From Agathobaculum massiliense (GTDB lineage: Bacteria; Bacillota; Clostridia; Oscillospirales; Butyricicoccaceae): a stretch of 64,000 nucleotides of DNA. The notes under the pieces are model-generated. The model made no database searches, was not told the DNA's origin, and saw only the letters and a program-made list of their open reading frames with translations. Below are positions 55,136-63,661 of the stretch, piece after piece (the first letter of the stretch is position 1; each line of letters opens with the position of its first letter). Position numbers and translations under genes: made by a program. The stretch lies in NCBI RefSeq assembly GCF_900291975.1, contig NZ_OMPN01000001.1:62001-126000 (forward strand). The letters run 5' to 3'.

Positions 55136-56076
55136 TCGCCCAGCTCGTCGATCAGCTCTTTCATTTTTTGCGCGGAGGACTGGAGCTGGAACAGTTCATC
55201 CTGCGACAACGGGATGTCGAGCACGGATTCTGCGCCGTTCCTGCCCACAACGGCGGGCAGGCCGAGGCAAATGCCATCCACACCGTAATGGCCGGAAATC
55301 ATGGAGGATACAGGGAGAACCGAGTGTTCGTCTCGTACAATTGCCTCCGCGATGCGCCGGACCGCCATACCGATGCCGTAGTAAGTCGCGCCCTTGCCCT
55401 CGATAATAGAATAGGCGGCGTCACGTACATTTTCGTAGATGCGCTGCATCGCCCCGAATGAATCGTCCTTTCCGGTGATGCGGCAGTAATCCGCGAGATC
55501 GACGCCCGAGATATTTGCGCTTGACCAAACGGCAAGCTCGCTGTCGCCGTGCTCGCCGATGATAAAGGCATGGACGTTGCGGCTGTCCACATTGAGGTGC
55601 TGGCCGACCAGGTATTTGAGCCGCGCGGTATCAAGAACGGTTCCTGAACCGATGACCTGACCGGCGGGCAGGCCGGACATCTTCTGTGCCATATAGGTCA
55701 GCACATCGACCGGATTGGACACGATCAGCAGTACGGCGGACTGGTTGACCGCCATCAGATGTTCGATGATCGAGGACATGATGACACGGTTCCGGCCGAG
55801 CAGCTCGATACGCGTCTCGCCCGGCTTCTGGTTTGCGCCCGCGGCGATGACGACAAGCCCGCACTCCGCAAGGTCGCCGTAGTCGCCGGCACGGACAAAG
55901 CACGGCTTTGCAAAGGAAATGCCGTGGTTGATATCCGCAGCCTCGCCTTCCGCCTTTTTGCGGTTCATATCGACAAGTACGACTTCAGAGAAAAGGCCGG
56001 AGGTGGACAATGTAAACGCGCTGGTCGCACCGACAAAACCGACGCCGATCACGCCACATTTTTGTATACTAGTCAT
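55132..56076 (-). CDS. ldh: L-lactate dehydrogenase
   Basis: The 314-residue enzyme begins MTSIQKCGVIGVGFVGATSA, the NAD-binding Rossmann start, from ATG 56076 with AAGGAAG upstream. The catalytic His is in IIGEHGDSEL, arginine and substrate residues in NQKPGETRIELLGRN. It reduces pyruvate to lactate in fermentation. It sits alone between two SLH paralogues. Confidence 0.94.
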   Translation of the reverse strand: MTSIQKCGVIGVGFVGATSAFTLSTSGLFSEVVLVDMNRKKAEGEAADINHGISFAKPCFVRAGDYGDLAECGLVVIAAGANQKPGETRIELLGRNRVIMSSIIEHLMAVNQSAVLLIVSNPVDVLTYMAQKMSGLPAGQVIGSGTVLDTARLKYLVGQHLNVDSRNVHAFIIGEHGDSELAVWSSANISGVDLADYCRITGKDDSFGAMQRIYENVRDAAYSIIEGKGATYYGIGMAVRRIAEAIVRDEHSVLPVSSMISGHYGVDGICLGLPAVVGRNGAESVLDIPLSQDELFQLQSSAQKMKELIDELGD

Positions 56077-56123
56077 TGAAGAGCACTTCCTTTCCGTTTC
56101 CCGCATAGTATGCCCGCTTTCCC

Positions 56124-56152
56124 TTGGAAAACATGCGAAGCTGTGCTATAAT
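56124..56152 (+). promoter_or_regulatory. Promoter of the second SLH gene
   Basis: TTGGAA (56124-56129) and TATAAT (56147-56152) are 17 apart. Confidence 0.7.
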
Positions 56153-56206
56153 TAAAAAACAAATCATCACAAATTTGGAATATTGAAACGATGGGAGACA
56201 ATGTGA

Positions 56207-57469
56207 ATGAATAAATGGACGCGTATGCTTTGCGCGGGCGCGGCGTTGGCCGCAGCCCTGACGGTTTCGGCGTTTGCCGCGGATTTTACCGAATGTGCGG
56301 AGCATTTGGACGATATGGGCCTGTTCAGAGGAACCGAGCAGGGATATGAACTGGACCGCGCGCCGACCCGCGCTGAAGCGGCCGCGATGCTGGTCCGGCT
56401 GCTGGGGAAAGAGGAAGAGGCCGGCCGGCTGGCGTATGACGCGCCGTTTACCGACCTGCAGGAGTGGGAAAAGCCCTATGTGCAGTATCTGTATGAAAAC
56501 GGTCTGACGACCGGCGCGACCGAAACGACATTCGAACCAGAGGAACAATGTACCGCGCAAATGTACGCGGCGTTTTTGCTGCGCGCGCTGGGCTATACAG
56601 AAGCAGATGGGGATTTTGTTTACGCGGATTCATCCCGCTTTGCCAGTCGGATCGGGCTGTACGATCCGGCAACTGTAAATGAAGCGGATTTCCTGCGCGA
56701 CCATGTTGTGGCGGCAAGCTATACGGCGCTTTCGATATCTCCGAAGGGTACGGATGACACGCTGCTGGCGCGGCTGGCAGCAGCCGGCGCGGTAGAGGAG
56801 CCGGCTGCTGCGCCGTATCAGGAATTATTCCAGGCCTATAACCGTTATCTGGATGCGACCAGTAAAATGGATGGATTGACGGCGTTGTCCGTCGGTCAGG
56901 AGCTGCGCGTGGATGCGGGTACCTTTGTAATGACCTGCGAGGAGCAGACAGCAATCGATTTGGGCGCGCCGGCGATGCTTACAGACCGCACAGTCACCCT
57001 GTCTGCGGAGCAGGCCGGAGAAAAAACATTTACTGCCGAAAGTTATACGGCAAATGGCTTTCGCTATTTGCGGCAGGACGGGACAAAATCGCGGCGCGCT
57101 TTGACCAATGGGCAGATGCAGCTCGCGTTTGAAGGTTATGCGCGCGTCCCTGTGGCATTGATCGATTCGGTTTCGGTATCCGGCCAAAGTTATACCATTG
57201 GATATAATCAGGCGGGGCTGGCGCGGTTGGACAGTGTGCTGGAAGCTGCGCAGTCGGCAGTGGGGGCGCTGGGCGATCTGGAAATCGAAGGGTTTACTGT
57301 CGTGCAGGAAGCCTCGGATGGTTTGATTCAGGCGCAGGAGGTCCGGTTTGGCTTTGCGGCAGACGGCATATCCGGCCAGGTGGAGAGTCGCATGACGCTG
57401 CAGGGAGTTGACAATCAGGTCACGGTTTCCGCGCCGGCAAACTTGGAGCAATACCCCTTGGTAAAATAA
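56207..57469 (+). CDS. SLH-domain protein, paralogue of 53711
   Basis: The 420-residue protein has a signal peptide (MLCAGAALAAALTVSAFAA) and SLH repeats almost the same as those of the protein at 53711: LDRAPTRAEAAAMLVRLLGK and TGATETTFEPEEQCTAQMYA. The C-terminal half is diverged (TALSVGQELRVDAGTFVMT). The pair probably arose by duplication, with ldh caught between them. Function is wall-bound, otherwise unknown. Confidence 0.85.
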   Translation: MNKWTRMLCAGAALAAALTVSAFAADFTECAEHLDDMGLFRGTEQGYELDRAPTRAEAAAMLVRLLGKEEEAGRLAYDAPFTDLQEWEKPYVQYLYENGLTTGATETTFEPEEQCTAQMYAAFLLRALGYTEADGDFVYADSSRFASRIGLYDPATVNEADFLRDHVVAASYTALSISPKGTDDTLLARLAAAGAVEEPAAAPYQELFQAYNRYLDATSKMDGLTALSVGQELRVDAGTFVMTCEEQTAIDLGAPAMLTDRTVTLSAEQAGEKTFTAESYTANGFRYLRQDGTKSRRALTNGQMQLAFEGYARVPVALIDSVSVSGQSYTIGYNQAGLARLDSVLEAAQSAVGALGDLEIEGFTVVQEASDGLIQAQEVRFGFAADGISGQVESRMTLQGVDNQVTVSAPANLEQYPLVK

Positions 57470-57536
57470 CAGGGCGGCCGTGTAAAGGGAACAAAAGAGA
57501 ACGGGGCGTCGTCCAAATAGAAAAGGAGGGATATGC

Positions 57537-58568
57537 ATGAAAAGGAAGTTTTTGTCCAGTATGCTGGCGGCCGCGCTGCTGTATGTCGGCTCGTTTTCAG
57601 CAGGGGCTATGGGTGTGGAGGAGGTGAGCGTGCCAAACAAGCAGCTGCCTGCGCTGCAGCAATCGCCGGCAGGAGAGTATGCGACCGTTCTTGAAATGCA
57701 GGTCAAATCCGGCATGGAGTCGGTCATGACGGTCAAAACCGATATGTATGACCGGTTGGTGATGCGCTTTTCCAACACCTTGCTCATGGACACCCAAACA
57801 GGTACTCCGGTTTCGGAAACCGATATCGCAGCGGGCGACAAGGTATTCGTCTATTATGCGGACTATGTGATGGAAACTGAACCGCCGCAGACCGACGCGG
57901 CGGCGGTTCTGGTCAACCTGGAGGATGGACATGCGCCGGCGCGCCTGCTCACTGCGGAAGCCATCCAGCATCCCGCGGAGGAGGATGGGAGCGTTACCAT
58001 CCTGACGGATAATGGAGAGTTGCTGCTTACCGTGCAGAAAGATACGGATATTCGGCCGTTAGGCACAAAAAATATCGCTTCAGCAGATGATATCCATATG
58101 GGGACACGGTTTTTCGCTTGGTACGATCAGGTGGCGTTGTCCGAGCCGGGGCAGGCGGTTGCAACGCGTATTGTCATCCCCGCGCAGCAGGGCAGCCGTT
58201 TTGCGATCGTCGTGGAAGGGGACATGGTACTTCCACTCGATGGGCGCGTGGAGCAAGGTATCTTGATGGTACCCGTGCGTACGGCGGCAGAGGCGTTAGG
58301 CTATACGGTGGTCTGGAATGGCGAAAACGAAAGCATATCTCTGAAAAAAGGGGAGCGGGAAACGCTGTTGGTATTGGGAAAGGACCAATATGCCGCGGAT
58401 TTCCGCATGGGCGTGGCCATGGCGCTTGGCGCAGCGCCCTACGAGGTGGATGGCGTTAGCTGGGCGCCTGCGGAATTCTTTTCCCTGTTGGGCGAGTCGG
58501 TCACTCTGCGTGCGGGAGAACTGCATCTGGGGATCGTGAGAAATAACCAGTTGCCCGCGCCAAACTGA
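57537..58568 (+). CDS. Stalk-domain (copper amine oxidase N-terminal-like) protein
   Basis: The 343-residue protein has a signal peptide (MKRKFLSSMLAAALLYVG), a middle region of beta-type sequence (PVSETDIAAGDKVFVYYADY), and a C-terminal stalk domain (LDGRVEQGILMVPVRTAAEA, TVVWNGENESISL), the Cu_amine_oxidN1 type common in clostridial exported proteins. AAAAGGAGGG precedes ATG 57537. It may be cotranscribed with 56207. It is not an amine oxidase. Confidence 0.85.
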   Translation: MKRKFLSSMLAAALLYVGSFSAGAMGVEEVSVPNKQLPALQQSPAGEYATVLEMQVKSGMESVMTVKTDMYDRLVMRFSNTLLMDTQTGTPVSETDIAAGDKVFVYYADYVMETEPPQTDAAAVLVNLEDGHAPARLLTAEAIQHPAEEDGSVTILTDNGELLLTVQKDTDIRPLGTKNIASADDIHMGTRFFAWYDQVALSEPGQAVATRIVIPAQQGSRFAIVVEGDMVLPLDGRVEQGILMVPVRTAAEALGYTVVWNGENESISLKKGERETLLVLGKDQYAADFRMGVAMALGAAPYEVDGVSWAPAEFFSLLGESVTLRAGELHLGIVRNNQLPAPN

Positions 58569-58596
58569 AGCAGTGGAGAAAACCGGTGAGGAAAAA

Positions 58597-58630
58597 CAAA
58601 AGGACCTGCATGTATGCAGGTCCTTTTTCA
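58597..58630. terminator. Bidirectional terminator between the stalk gene and nfnB
   Basis: AAAAGGACCTGCAT and ATGCAGGTCCTTTTT pair around a short loop, between convergent genes. Confidence 0.9.
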
Positions 58631-58638
58631 ATAGGCAG

Positions 58639-60030
58639 TTATTTTTTGTTTTTAATGTATTCATCCATCGCAGCAGCGGCGCGCTTGCCCGCGCCCATAG
58701 CGAGGATAACGGTGGCTGCGCCGGTGACGGCATCGCCGCCGGCAAAAACTCCGTCCTTGGAGGTGATGCCGTGTTCCTCATCCGCTACGATGCAACCCTT
58801 GCGGTTTGTGTCCAGTCCAGGGGTGGTCGTACGGATGAGCGGGTTGGGGCTTGTGCCGATTGCCGCAATCACGCAGTCCAGATCGAGGGTGAATTCGCTG
58901 CCCGGCACCGGCACCGGACGGCGCCGGCCGGATTCATCCGGCTCGCCCAACTCCATCTGCTGGCACTTCATGCCGGTTACATTGTAATTCTCGTCCGCGG
59001 TGATTTCCAGCGGCGCGGTCAGGAACTTGAAGATAATGCCCTCTTCCTTGGCGTGATGGATCTCCTCCAGACGGGCGGGGAGTTCCTTTTCCGAACGGCG
59101 GTAAACAATGTAGACCTCCTCCGCGCCCATGCGCTTGGCGCAGCGCGCCGCGTCCATCGCCACGTTTCCGCCGCCGACAACCGCTACCTTGTGCGCGTGC
59201 AGAATCGGCGTATCCGCACCGTCGCGGTAGGCCTTCATCAGATTGATACGGGTCAGGTATTCGTTTGCCGAGTACACGCCGTTTGCGTTTTCACCCGGCA
59301 CGCCGATAAAGGTCGGCAGGCCCGCACCCGAGCCAACGAAAATCGCCTCATAACCGTCCGCAAACAGTTCGTCAATGGTTTCCGAACGGCCGACGACAAA
59401 ATTAAGTACAAATTCGACGCCAAGGTCTTTCAGCGTGTCGATCTCCTTCTGGACGATCGCCTTGGGGAGACGGAATTCCGGTATACCGTACATCAGCACG
59501 CCGCCGGCGGTATGCAGCGCTTCAAAAACAGTTACTTGGTAGCCCATGCGCGCCAAATCACCCGCGCAGGTCAGACCGGCAGGGCCGGCGCCCACAATCG
59601 CACACTTGTGGCCATTCGCCGCAGGCTGGACGGGTTTTTCTTCACCGTGCTCGCGCGCATAATCCGCGACAAAGCGCTCCAGGCGGCCGATCGCGACCGG
59701 CTCACCCTTAATGCCGCGTACGCATTTCTGCTCGCACTGTGTTTCCTGCGGGCACACGCGGCCGCAGACAGCGGGCAGCGCAGAGGTTTCCTTGATTTTG
59801 GCCGCAGCTTCGAGGAATTTGCTCTCGGCGACAAGCGCGATAAATTCAGGGATCTTTACCTGCACTGGACAGCCCGAGATACAGGGCTTATGCTTGCAGT
59901 TCAGGCAACGCTGCGCTTCCTCGACCGCCATTTCCGGTGTGTAGCCGAGCGTGACCTCATCAAAGTTCTTGTTGCGGACGTTGGGGTCCTGCTCCGGCAT
60001 GGGCATTTTTTTCGGATTCATGTTCGGCAT
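58639..60030 (-). CDS. nfnB: NfnB / glutamate-synthase-like NADPH flavoprotein
   Basis: The 463-residue protein is the homologue of GltD and NfnB. N-terminal iron-sulfur cysteines occur in AQRCLNCKHKPCISGC and CGRVCPQETQCEQKC. The FAD site is AIVGAGPAGLTCAG, the NADP site VAVVGGGNVAMDAARCAKRM, and the end AMGAGKRAAAAMDEY. With NfnA it makes the bifurcating NADH-dependent ferredoxin:NADP+ oxidoreductase. The old gltA annotation arises because of similarity. It starts one base after the nfnA stop. Confidence 0.93.
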   Translation of the reverse strand: MPNMNPKKMPMPEQDPNVRNKNFDEVTLGYTPEMAVEEAQRCLNCKHKPCISGCPVQVKIPEFIALVAESKFLEAAAKIKETSALPAVCGRVCPQETQCEQKCVRGIKGEPVAIGRLERFVADYAREHGEEKPVQPAANGHKCAIVGAGPAGLTCAGDLARMGYQVTVFEALHTAGGVLMYGIPEFRLPKAIVQKEIDTLKDLGVEFVLNFVVGRSETIDELFADGYEAIFVGSGAGLPTFIGVPGENANGVYSANEYLTRINLMKAYRDGADTPILHAHKVAVVGGGNVAMDAARCAKRMGAEEVYIVYRRSEKELPARLEEIHHAKEEGIIFKFLTAPLEITADENYNVTGMKCQQMELGEPDESGRRRPVPVPGSEFTLDLDCVIAAIGTSPNPLIRTTTPGLDTNRKGCIVADEEHGITSKDGVFAGGDAVTGAATVILAMGAGKRAAAAMDEYIKNKK

Positions 60031-60031
60031 C

Positions 60032-60877
60032 TCACTTGACCTCCTGCTTCATCAGATTACACTCGTGACGCTCGACAGACGCCTTTTCCTGCGCCTTGTA
60101 CATCGCGCTGCGGCGCATCGAACCGTCGAAGTCAACCAGATGCCCGTCAAAATCCGGTCCATCCACGCAGGCGAACTTGGTCTCTCCGCCAACCGTCAGG
60201 CGGCAGCCGCCGCACATGCCCGTGCCGTCCACCATGATCGTGTTCATAGAAACAATGGTCTTGATGCCATAGGGGCGGGTGGTTTCCGCTACGAACTTCA
60301 TCATGATCATCGGCCCGATGGCGATGACCGCGTCGTACTGGTTGCCCGCCTCGATCAACTCTTTCAAAACTTCGGTGACAAGCGCCTTGCGGCCGTTCGA
60401 GCCGTCGTCCGTGACAACATAAAGGTTGGTGGATGCGGCTTTCATCTCGTCCTCGAGGATAATGATATCCTTGTTGCGGAAGCCGGCGATCAGGTCGACC
60501 TCGCAGCCCATCTCATGCAGCTTTTTCGCCTGCGGGTAGGCAATGGCGCAGCCCAGACCGCCGCCGACAACGGCGACTTTTTTCAAGCCCTCAAGCTCGC
60601 TCGCTTTGCCCAGGGGACCGACGAAATCGTGCAGGCAGTCGCCCACGTTCAACTGGCCGAGTGCCATTGTCGTCGCGCCGACCTCCTGGAAAATAATCGT
60701 GATCGTACCCTTTTCGCGGTCATATTCCGCGATTGTCAGCGGGATCCTCTCTCCGTCCTCAGTCACACGCAGGATGATGAACTGACCAGGTTCCGCCTTG
60801 CGCGCGACATGAGGCGCTTCTATTACCATCAGCTTTGTGTTGGCATTCAGCGTCTTTTTTTCTAAGATCTGATACAC
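60032..60877 (-). CDS. nfnA: NfnA / sulfide dehydrogenase-like FAD/NAD subunit
   Basis: The 281-residue subunit has the ferredoxin-reductase fold (APHVARKAEPGQFIILR) with the dihydroorotate-dehydrogenase K-type [2Fe-2S] motif MCGGCRLTVGGETKFACVDG. The NAD part shows VAVVGGGLGCAIAYPQAKKL. It starts with GTG 60877 after AAGGAGGT. A promoter and a palindrome lie just upstream. Confidence 0.93.
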   Translation of the reverse strand: MYQILEKKTLNANTKLMVIEAPHVARKAEPGQFIILRVTEDGERIPLTIAEYDREKGTITIIFQEVGATTMALGQLNVGDCLHDFVGPLGKASELEGLKKVAVVGGGLGCAIAYPQAKKLHEMGCEVDLIAGFRNKDIIILEDEMKAASTNLYVVTDDGSNGRKALVTEVLKELIEAGNQYDAVIAIGPMIMMKFVAETTRPYGIKTIVSMNTIMVDGTGMCGGCRLTVGGETKFACVDGPDFDGHLVDFDGSMRRSAMYKAQEKASVERHECNLMKQEVK

Positions 60878-60910
60878 TCTTTAAGTACCTCCTTGCGTTA
60901 AATCGCATCG

Positions 60911-60948
60911 AACAGTATTATTATACTGTTTATGCGGTGGGAACGCAA
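60911..60948 (-). promoter_or_regulatory. nfnAB promoter with overlapping palindrome
   Basis: On the minus strand TTGCGT (60948-60943) and TATAAT (60925-60920) are 17 apart. AACAGTAT and ATACTGTT (60911-60930) form a perfect inverted repeat that covers the -10 box, likely a repressor site. Confidence 0.75.
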
Positions 60949-61000
60949 GTATAAATAAGGACACATAATCGGTTGTTTTGACCAAATTATACAATCCGAT

Positions 61001-61747
61001 TCAGTAATTGAGTACAATATAGTCGCCGGATACATACCCTTCGTATTGATCGTAGCGCACAACGTACCACCCGTCATATTGCCCAAGCACAAAAACCTGC
61101 GCGCCGTTGGGCGCCTTGCCGATAACAGGTGCGGAAAGGGAGGGAGCGGAACGGATGTTCAGGTTGCCGGAAGATACCTCCACAGTGGCGGTTTGGATCG
61201 GTTGCGGTTCGACAAAGGGGATTTTAAAGTACTCTGTCAGGGAAAGGACGACGTTTCGGGCGATTTCATCGATATGATTGCGGATCCATTCCGCGTCCAT
61301 GGGATTGTCGTGGTAGGCGAATTCGATCAGGACGGAGGGGGCGCGGGTGCGCGTGACCTCGCCGAGCGAGGTGGTCGGCCGGACGGTAACATCGTCGGGG
61401 TTGGGATAGAGGGCTTTCAGGCCAGAAACAATGGTCTGAGCAATCTCTTCGCTGCGCAGGGAATCGGGATAATAATAAACATCCGTGCCGCGAAGCTGAC
61501 CAGACAGATTGACAGGCGCAGCGTTGGAATGTAGGGCGATATGCGCGTCGTAATTGCCCTCGTTGGACGCGCGGATGGAGGAGGCGGCTGTCATTTCCGG
61601 AGTGTTGCGCGTGAATTCAATGCCGGAAGCGGTCAGGTAGGGTGCCATTGCATCCGCGATCTGGTTCATATAATACTCTTCGCTGCCATGTCCATCATAA
61701 TAAAGGTTGTATTCTTGGGTTGAGGGAGATAAGTAGATACTCGGCAT
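61001..61747 (-). CDS. N-acetylmuramoyl-L-alanine amidase with SH3 domain
   Basis: The 248-residue protein starts at ATG 61747 after GGAGGT. MPSIYLSPSTQEYNLYYDGH, then EEYYMNQIADAM, IALHSNAAP and SVLIEFAYHDN carry the Amidase_3 zinc site and catalytic glutamate; the canonical first-ligand GHGG motif is not seen in its usual place. A bacterial SH3 domain (about 185-248; SGNLNIRSAPSLSAPVIGKA) follows. There is no signal peptide, so it is probably phage-type, spore-released or exported by another route. Confidence 0.88.
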   Translation of the reverse strand: MPSIYLSPSTQEYNLYYDGHGSEEYYMNQIADAMAPYLTASGIEFTRNTPEMTAASSIRASNEGNYDAHIALHSNAAPVNLSGQLRGTDVYYYPDSLRSEEIAQTIVSGLKALYPNPDDVTVRPTTSLGEVTRTRAPSVLIEFAYHDNPMDAEWIRNHIDEIARNVVLSLTEYFKIPFVEPQPIQTATVEVSSGNLNIRSAPSLSAPVIGKAPNGAQVFVLGQYDGWYVVRYDQYEGYVSGDYIVLNY

Positions 61748-61870
61748 AACTAGGACCTCCAAACAGGATTTTGTCGCTGTCAGACTATGCCGCGGTACGG
61801 AGATTGGTCACCATGAACGATATAATAAAAAAGAGCGGGTGTTTTTCAGCGGTTTTCCCTGTTTTTTGTG

Positions 61871-61899
61871 TTGCATTTTTAAACGCGGCACTGTATAAT
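61871..61899 (+). promoter_or_regulatory. Promoter of the amino-acid ABC operon
   Basis: TTGCAT (61871-61876) and TATAAT (61894-61899) are 17 apart, in the gap divergent from the amidase gene. Confidence 0.75.
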
Positions 61900-61958
61900 A
61901 TATCTTGTCTGAAATGTTCGGCCGCCCAAACGGCCGAGATAAGGAGGAGAAAGAAGCA

Positions 61959-62798
61959 ATGAAGAAATTTTCGATTGCAATGCTGAGCATGGTGCTGGCC
62001 GGCTCTCTGCTGTTGAGCGGCTGCGGCGGCAATACCGACACCCAGCAGAATGAGGATAGCAACACGGACGCGGCCGCGACCGACAGCACGGATACGGCGG
62101 ATGGCGGCGTGCTGCGCATGGGTACCAACGCAACCTTCCCGCCGTATGAGTTTACCGATGAAAACGGCGAGGTTGCAGGCATTGACGCGGAAATCGCTGC
62201 GGCGGTTGCCGAGAAGCTCGGCATGGAGCTTGATATCACCGATATGGCGTTTGAATCGCTGATTCCGGCGTTGCAGGCTGGTACGATTGATATTGTTCTG
62301 GCTGGTATGACGGTGGATCCGGAGCGTGCGGATCAGGTGAACTTCACTGATTCTTATGCAACCGGCGTACAGGTAGTTATTGTTCCGGAAAATTCGGATA
62401 TCGCACCGGTAGAGCAGGAGGATGGCTCGCTTGCGGTAGATCTGACCGGTAAGACCATCGGCGTGCAGACCGGCACGACCGGCGACCTGTACTGCACCGA
62501 TGATTATGGTCAGGAGAACGTCAAGCAGTTTGATAACGGTCCGCTTGCGGTGGCCGCTTTGGTCAACGGCCAGATCGACTGTGTGGTTATTGACCAGGAG
62601 CCGGCAAAGAATTATGTAGCGGCTAACGAGGGCCTCAAGATTTTGGATACCGCATACGCAAACGAGGATTACGCGGCGGCGATCAGCAAGGACAACACAG
62701 AGTTGCTGGAGCAGGTAAACGCGGCGATGCAGGAGCTGAAAGACGACGGTACGCTTCAGTCCATCATCGACAAATACATCACGGCAGATGGCGAGTAA
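61959..62798 (+). CDS. Amino-acid ABC transporter substrate-binding lipoprotein
   Basis: The 279-residue lipoprotein has a lipobox (AGSLLLSGC) and the SBP_bac_3 domain: LRMGTNATFPPYEF, GIDAEIAAAVAEKLG, LIPALQAGTIDIVLAGMT and KTIGVQTGTTGDLY. It belongs to polar/basic amino-acid importers (cystine, arginine or glutamine). ATG 61959 is chosen with AAGGAGGAG upstream. A hairpin with T-run separates it from the permease. Confidence 0.92.
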   Translation: MKKFSIAMLSMVLAGSLLLSGCGGNTDTQQNEDSNTDAAATDSTDTADGGVLRMGTNATFPPYEFTDENGEVAGIDAEIAAAVAEKLGMELDITDMAFESLIPALQAGTIDIVLAGMTVDPERADQVNFTDSYATGVQVVIVPENSDIAPVEQEDGSLAVDLTGKTIGVQTGTTGDLYCTDDYGQENVKQFDNGPLAVAALVNGQIDCVVIDQEPAKNYVAANEGLKILDTAYANEDYAAAISKDNTELLEQVNAAMQELKDDGTLQSIIDKYITADGE

Positions 62799-62816
62799 TT
62801 GATTTGGTTATGAACG

Positions 62817-62845
62817 AAAGGGGACGGCGCGCGCCGCCCCTTTTC
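62817..62845 (+). terminator. Hairpin between binding-protein and permease genes
   Basis: AAAGGGGACGGCG and CGCCGCCCCTTTT form the stem with one bulge; the tail is TTTTCG. It probably lets the binding protein be made in excess over the membrane parts. Confidence 0.75.
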
Positions 62846-62878
62846 GCTCGATTATGAGAAATAGAAAGGGGATAGGCT

Positions 62879-63661
62879 GTGGTAACGCTCACATTGTCAA
62901 ACTGGCTGGAAACCGCGCCTGACTGGATTCTCTCGCTTCCGGAAAATCTGCAAAGGCTGCTGTTCCAGCTCTACCAGACCTTTATTTACCAAGACCGTTG
63001 GACTTGGTTTGCCCAAGGCCTGCGTATCACATTTATCGTAACGATCGGCGCGCTTATTTTGGGTATCATCATCGGCCTGCTGGTCGCCATGGTCCGCACG
63101 GCGCACGACTCCCAGCGGATGGGCAAGCACAATCCGGTGCTAGGCGTGCTGAATGTATTGTGCAAGGTATATCTGGCCGTGATCCGTGGTACTCCAATGA
63201 TGGTTCAGCTTTTAATCAGTTGTTTTGTCATCATGGTGCCGAAGGATGACTTCGGCAGCCTGATATGCGGTATTGTGACGCTGGGCATCAACTCGGGCGC
63301 CTATGTTGCGGAGATCGCGCGAAGCGGCCTGATGTCGATCAGCGCCGGCCAAATGGAGGCGGGGCGCTCGCTTGGCCTGAACTACGGCAAAACGATGCGC
63401 TACATCATCATCCCGCAGGCCATTAAAAATATCCTGCCTGCGCTGGGCAACGAGATGATTACCCTGCTCAAGGATACCTCGCTGGTTTCGGTCATTATGC
63501 TGCGCGACGTGACCAAGCAGGCACAGAATATCGTTGCCAATACTTATCAGCCCTTTGTGCCGTATGTCAGCTTGGCGGTCATTTATCTTGTGATCGTCCT
63601 GATTCTGACCAAGCTGCTCGGTATTTTGGAAAGGAGGCTGCGTGCAAGTGATCGACGTTAA
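62879..63661 (+). CDS. Amino-acid ABC transporter permease
   Basis: The 260-residue HisM/GlnP-type permease has the polar amino-acid signature RGTPMMVQLL, the family stretch NSGAYVAEIARSGLMSI, and the EAA loop AGRSLGLNYGKTMRYIIIPQ. GTG 62879 follows AAGGGG at eight bases. The C-terminus overlaps the ATPase start. Confidence 0.93.
   Translation: MVTLTLSNWLETAPDWILSLPENLQRLLFQLYQTFIYQDRWTWFAQGLRITFIVTIGALILGIIIGLLVAMVRTAHDSQRMGKHNPVLGVLNVLCKVYLAVIRGTPMMVQLLISCFVIMVPKDDFGSLICGIVTLGINSGAYVAEIARSGLMSISAGQMEAGRSLGLNYGKTMRYIIIPQAIKNILPALGNEMITLLKDTSLVSVIMLRDVTKQAQNIVANTYQPFVPYVSLAVIYLVIVLILTKLLGILERRLRASDRR

Noticed and set aside
58573-60865. Long plus-strand open frames opposite nfnA and nfnB
   Set aside because: They mirror GC-rich real genes, with compositions like random Arg/Ala/His-rich translation; NfnAB are certain.
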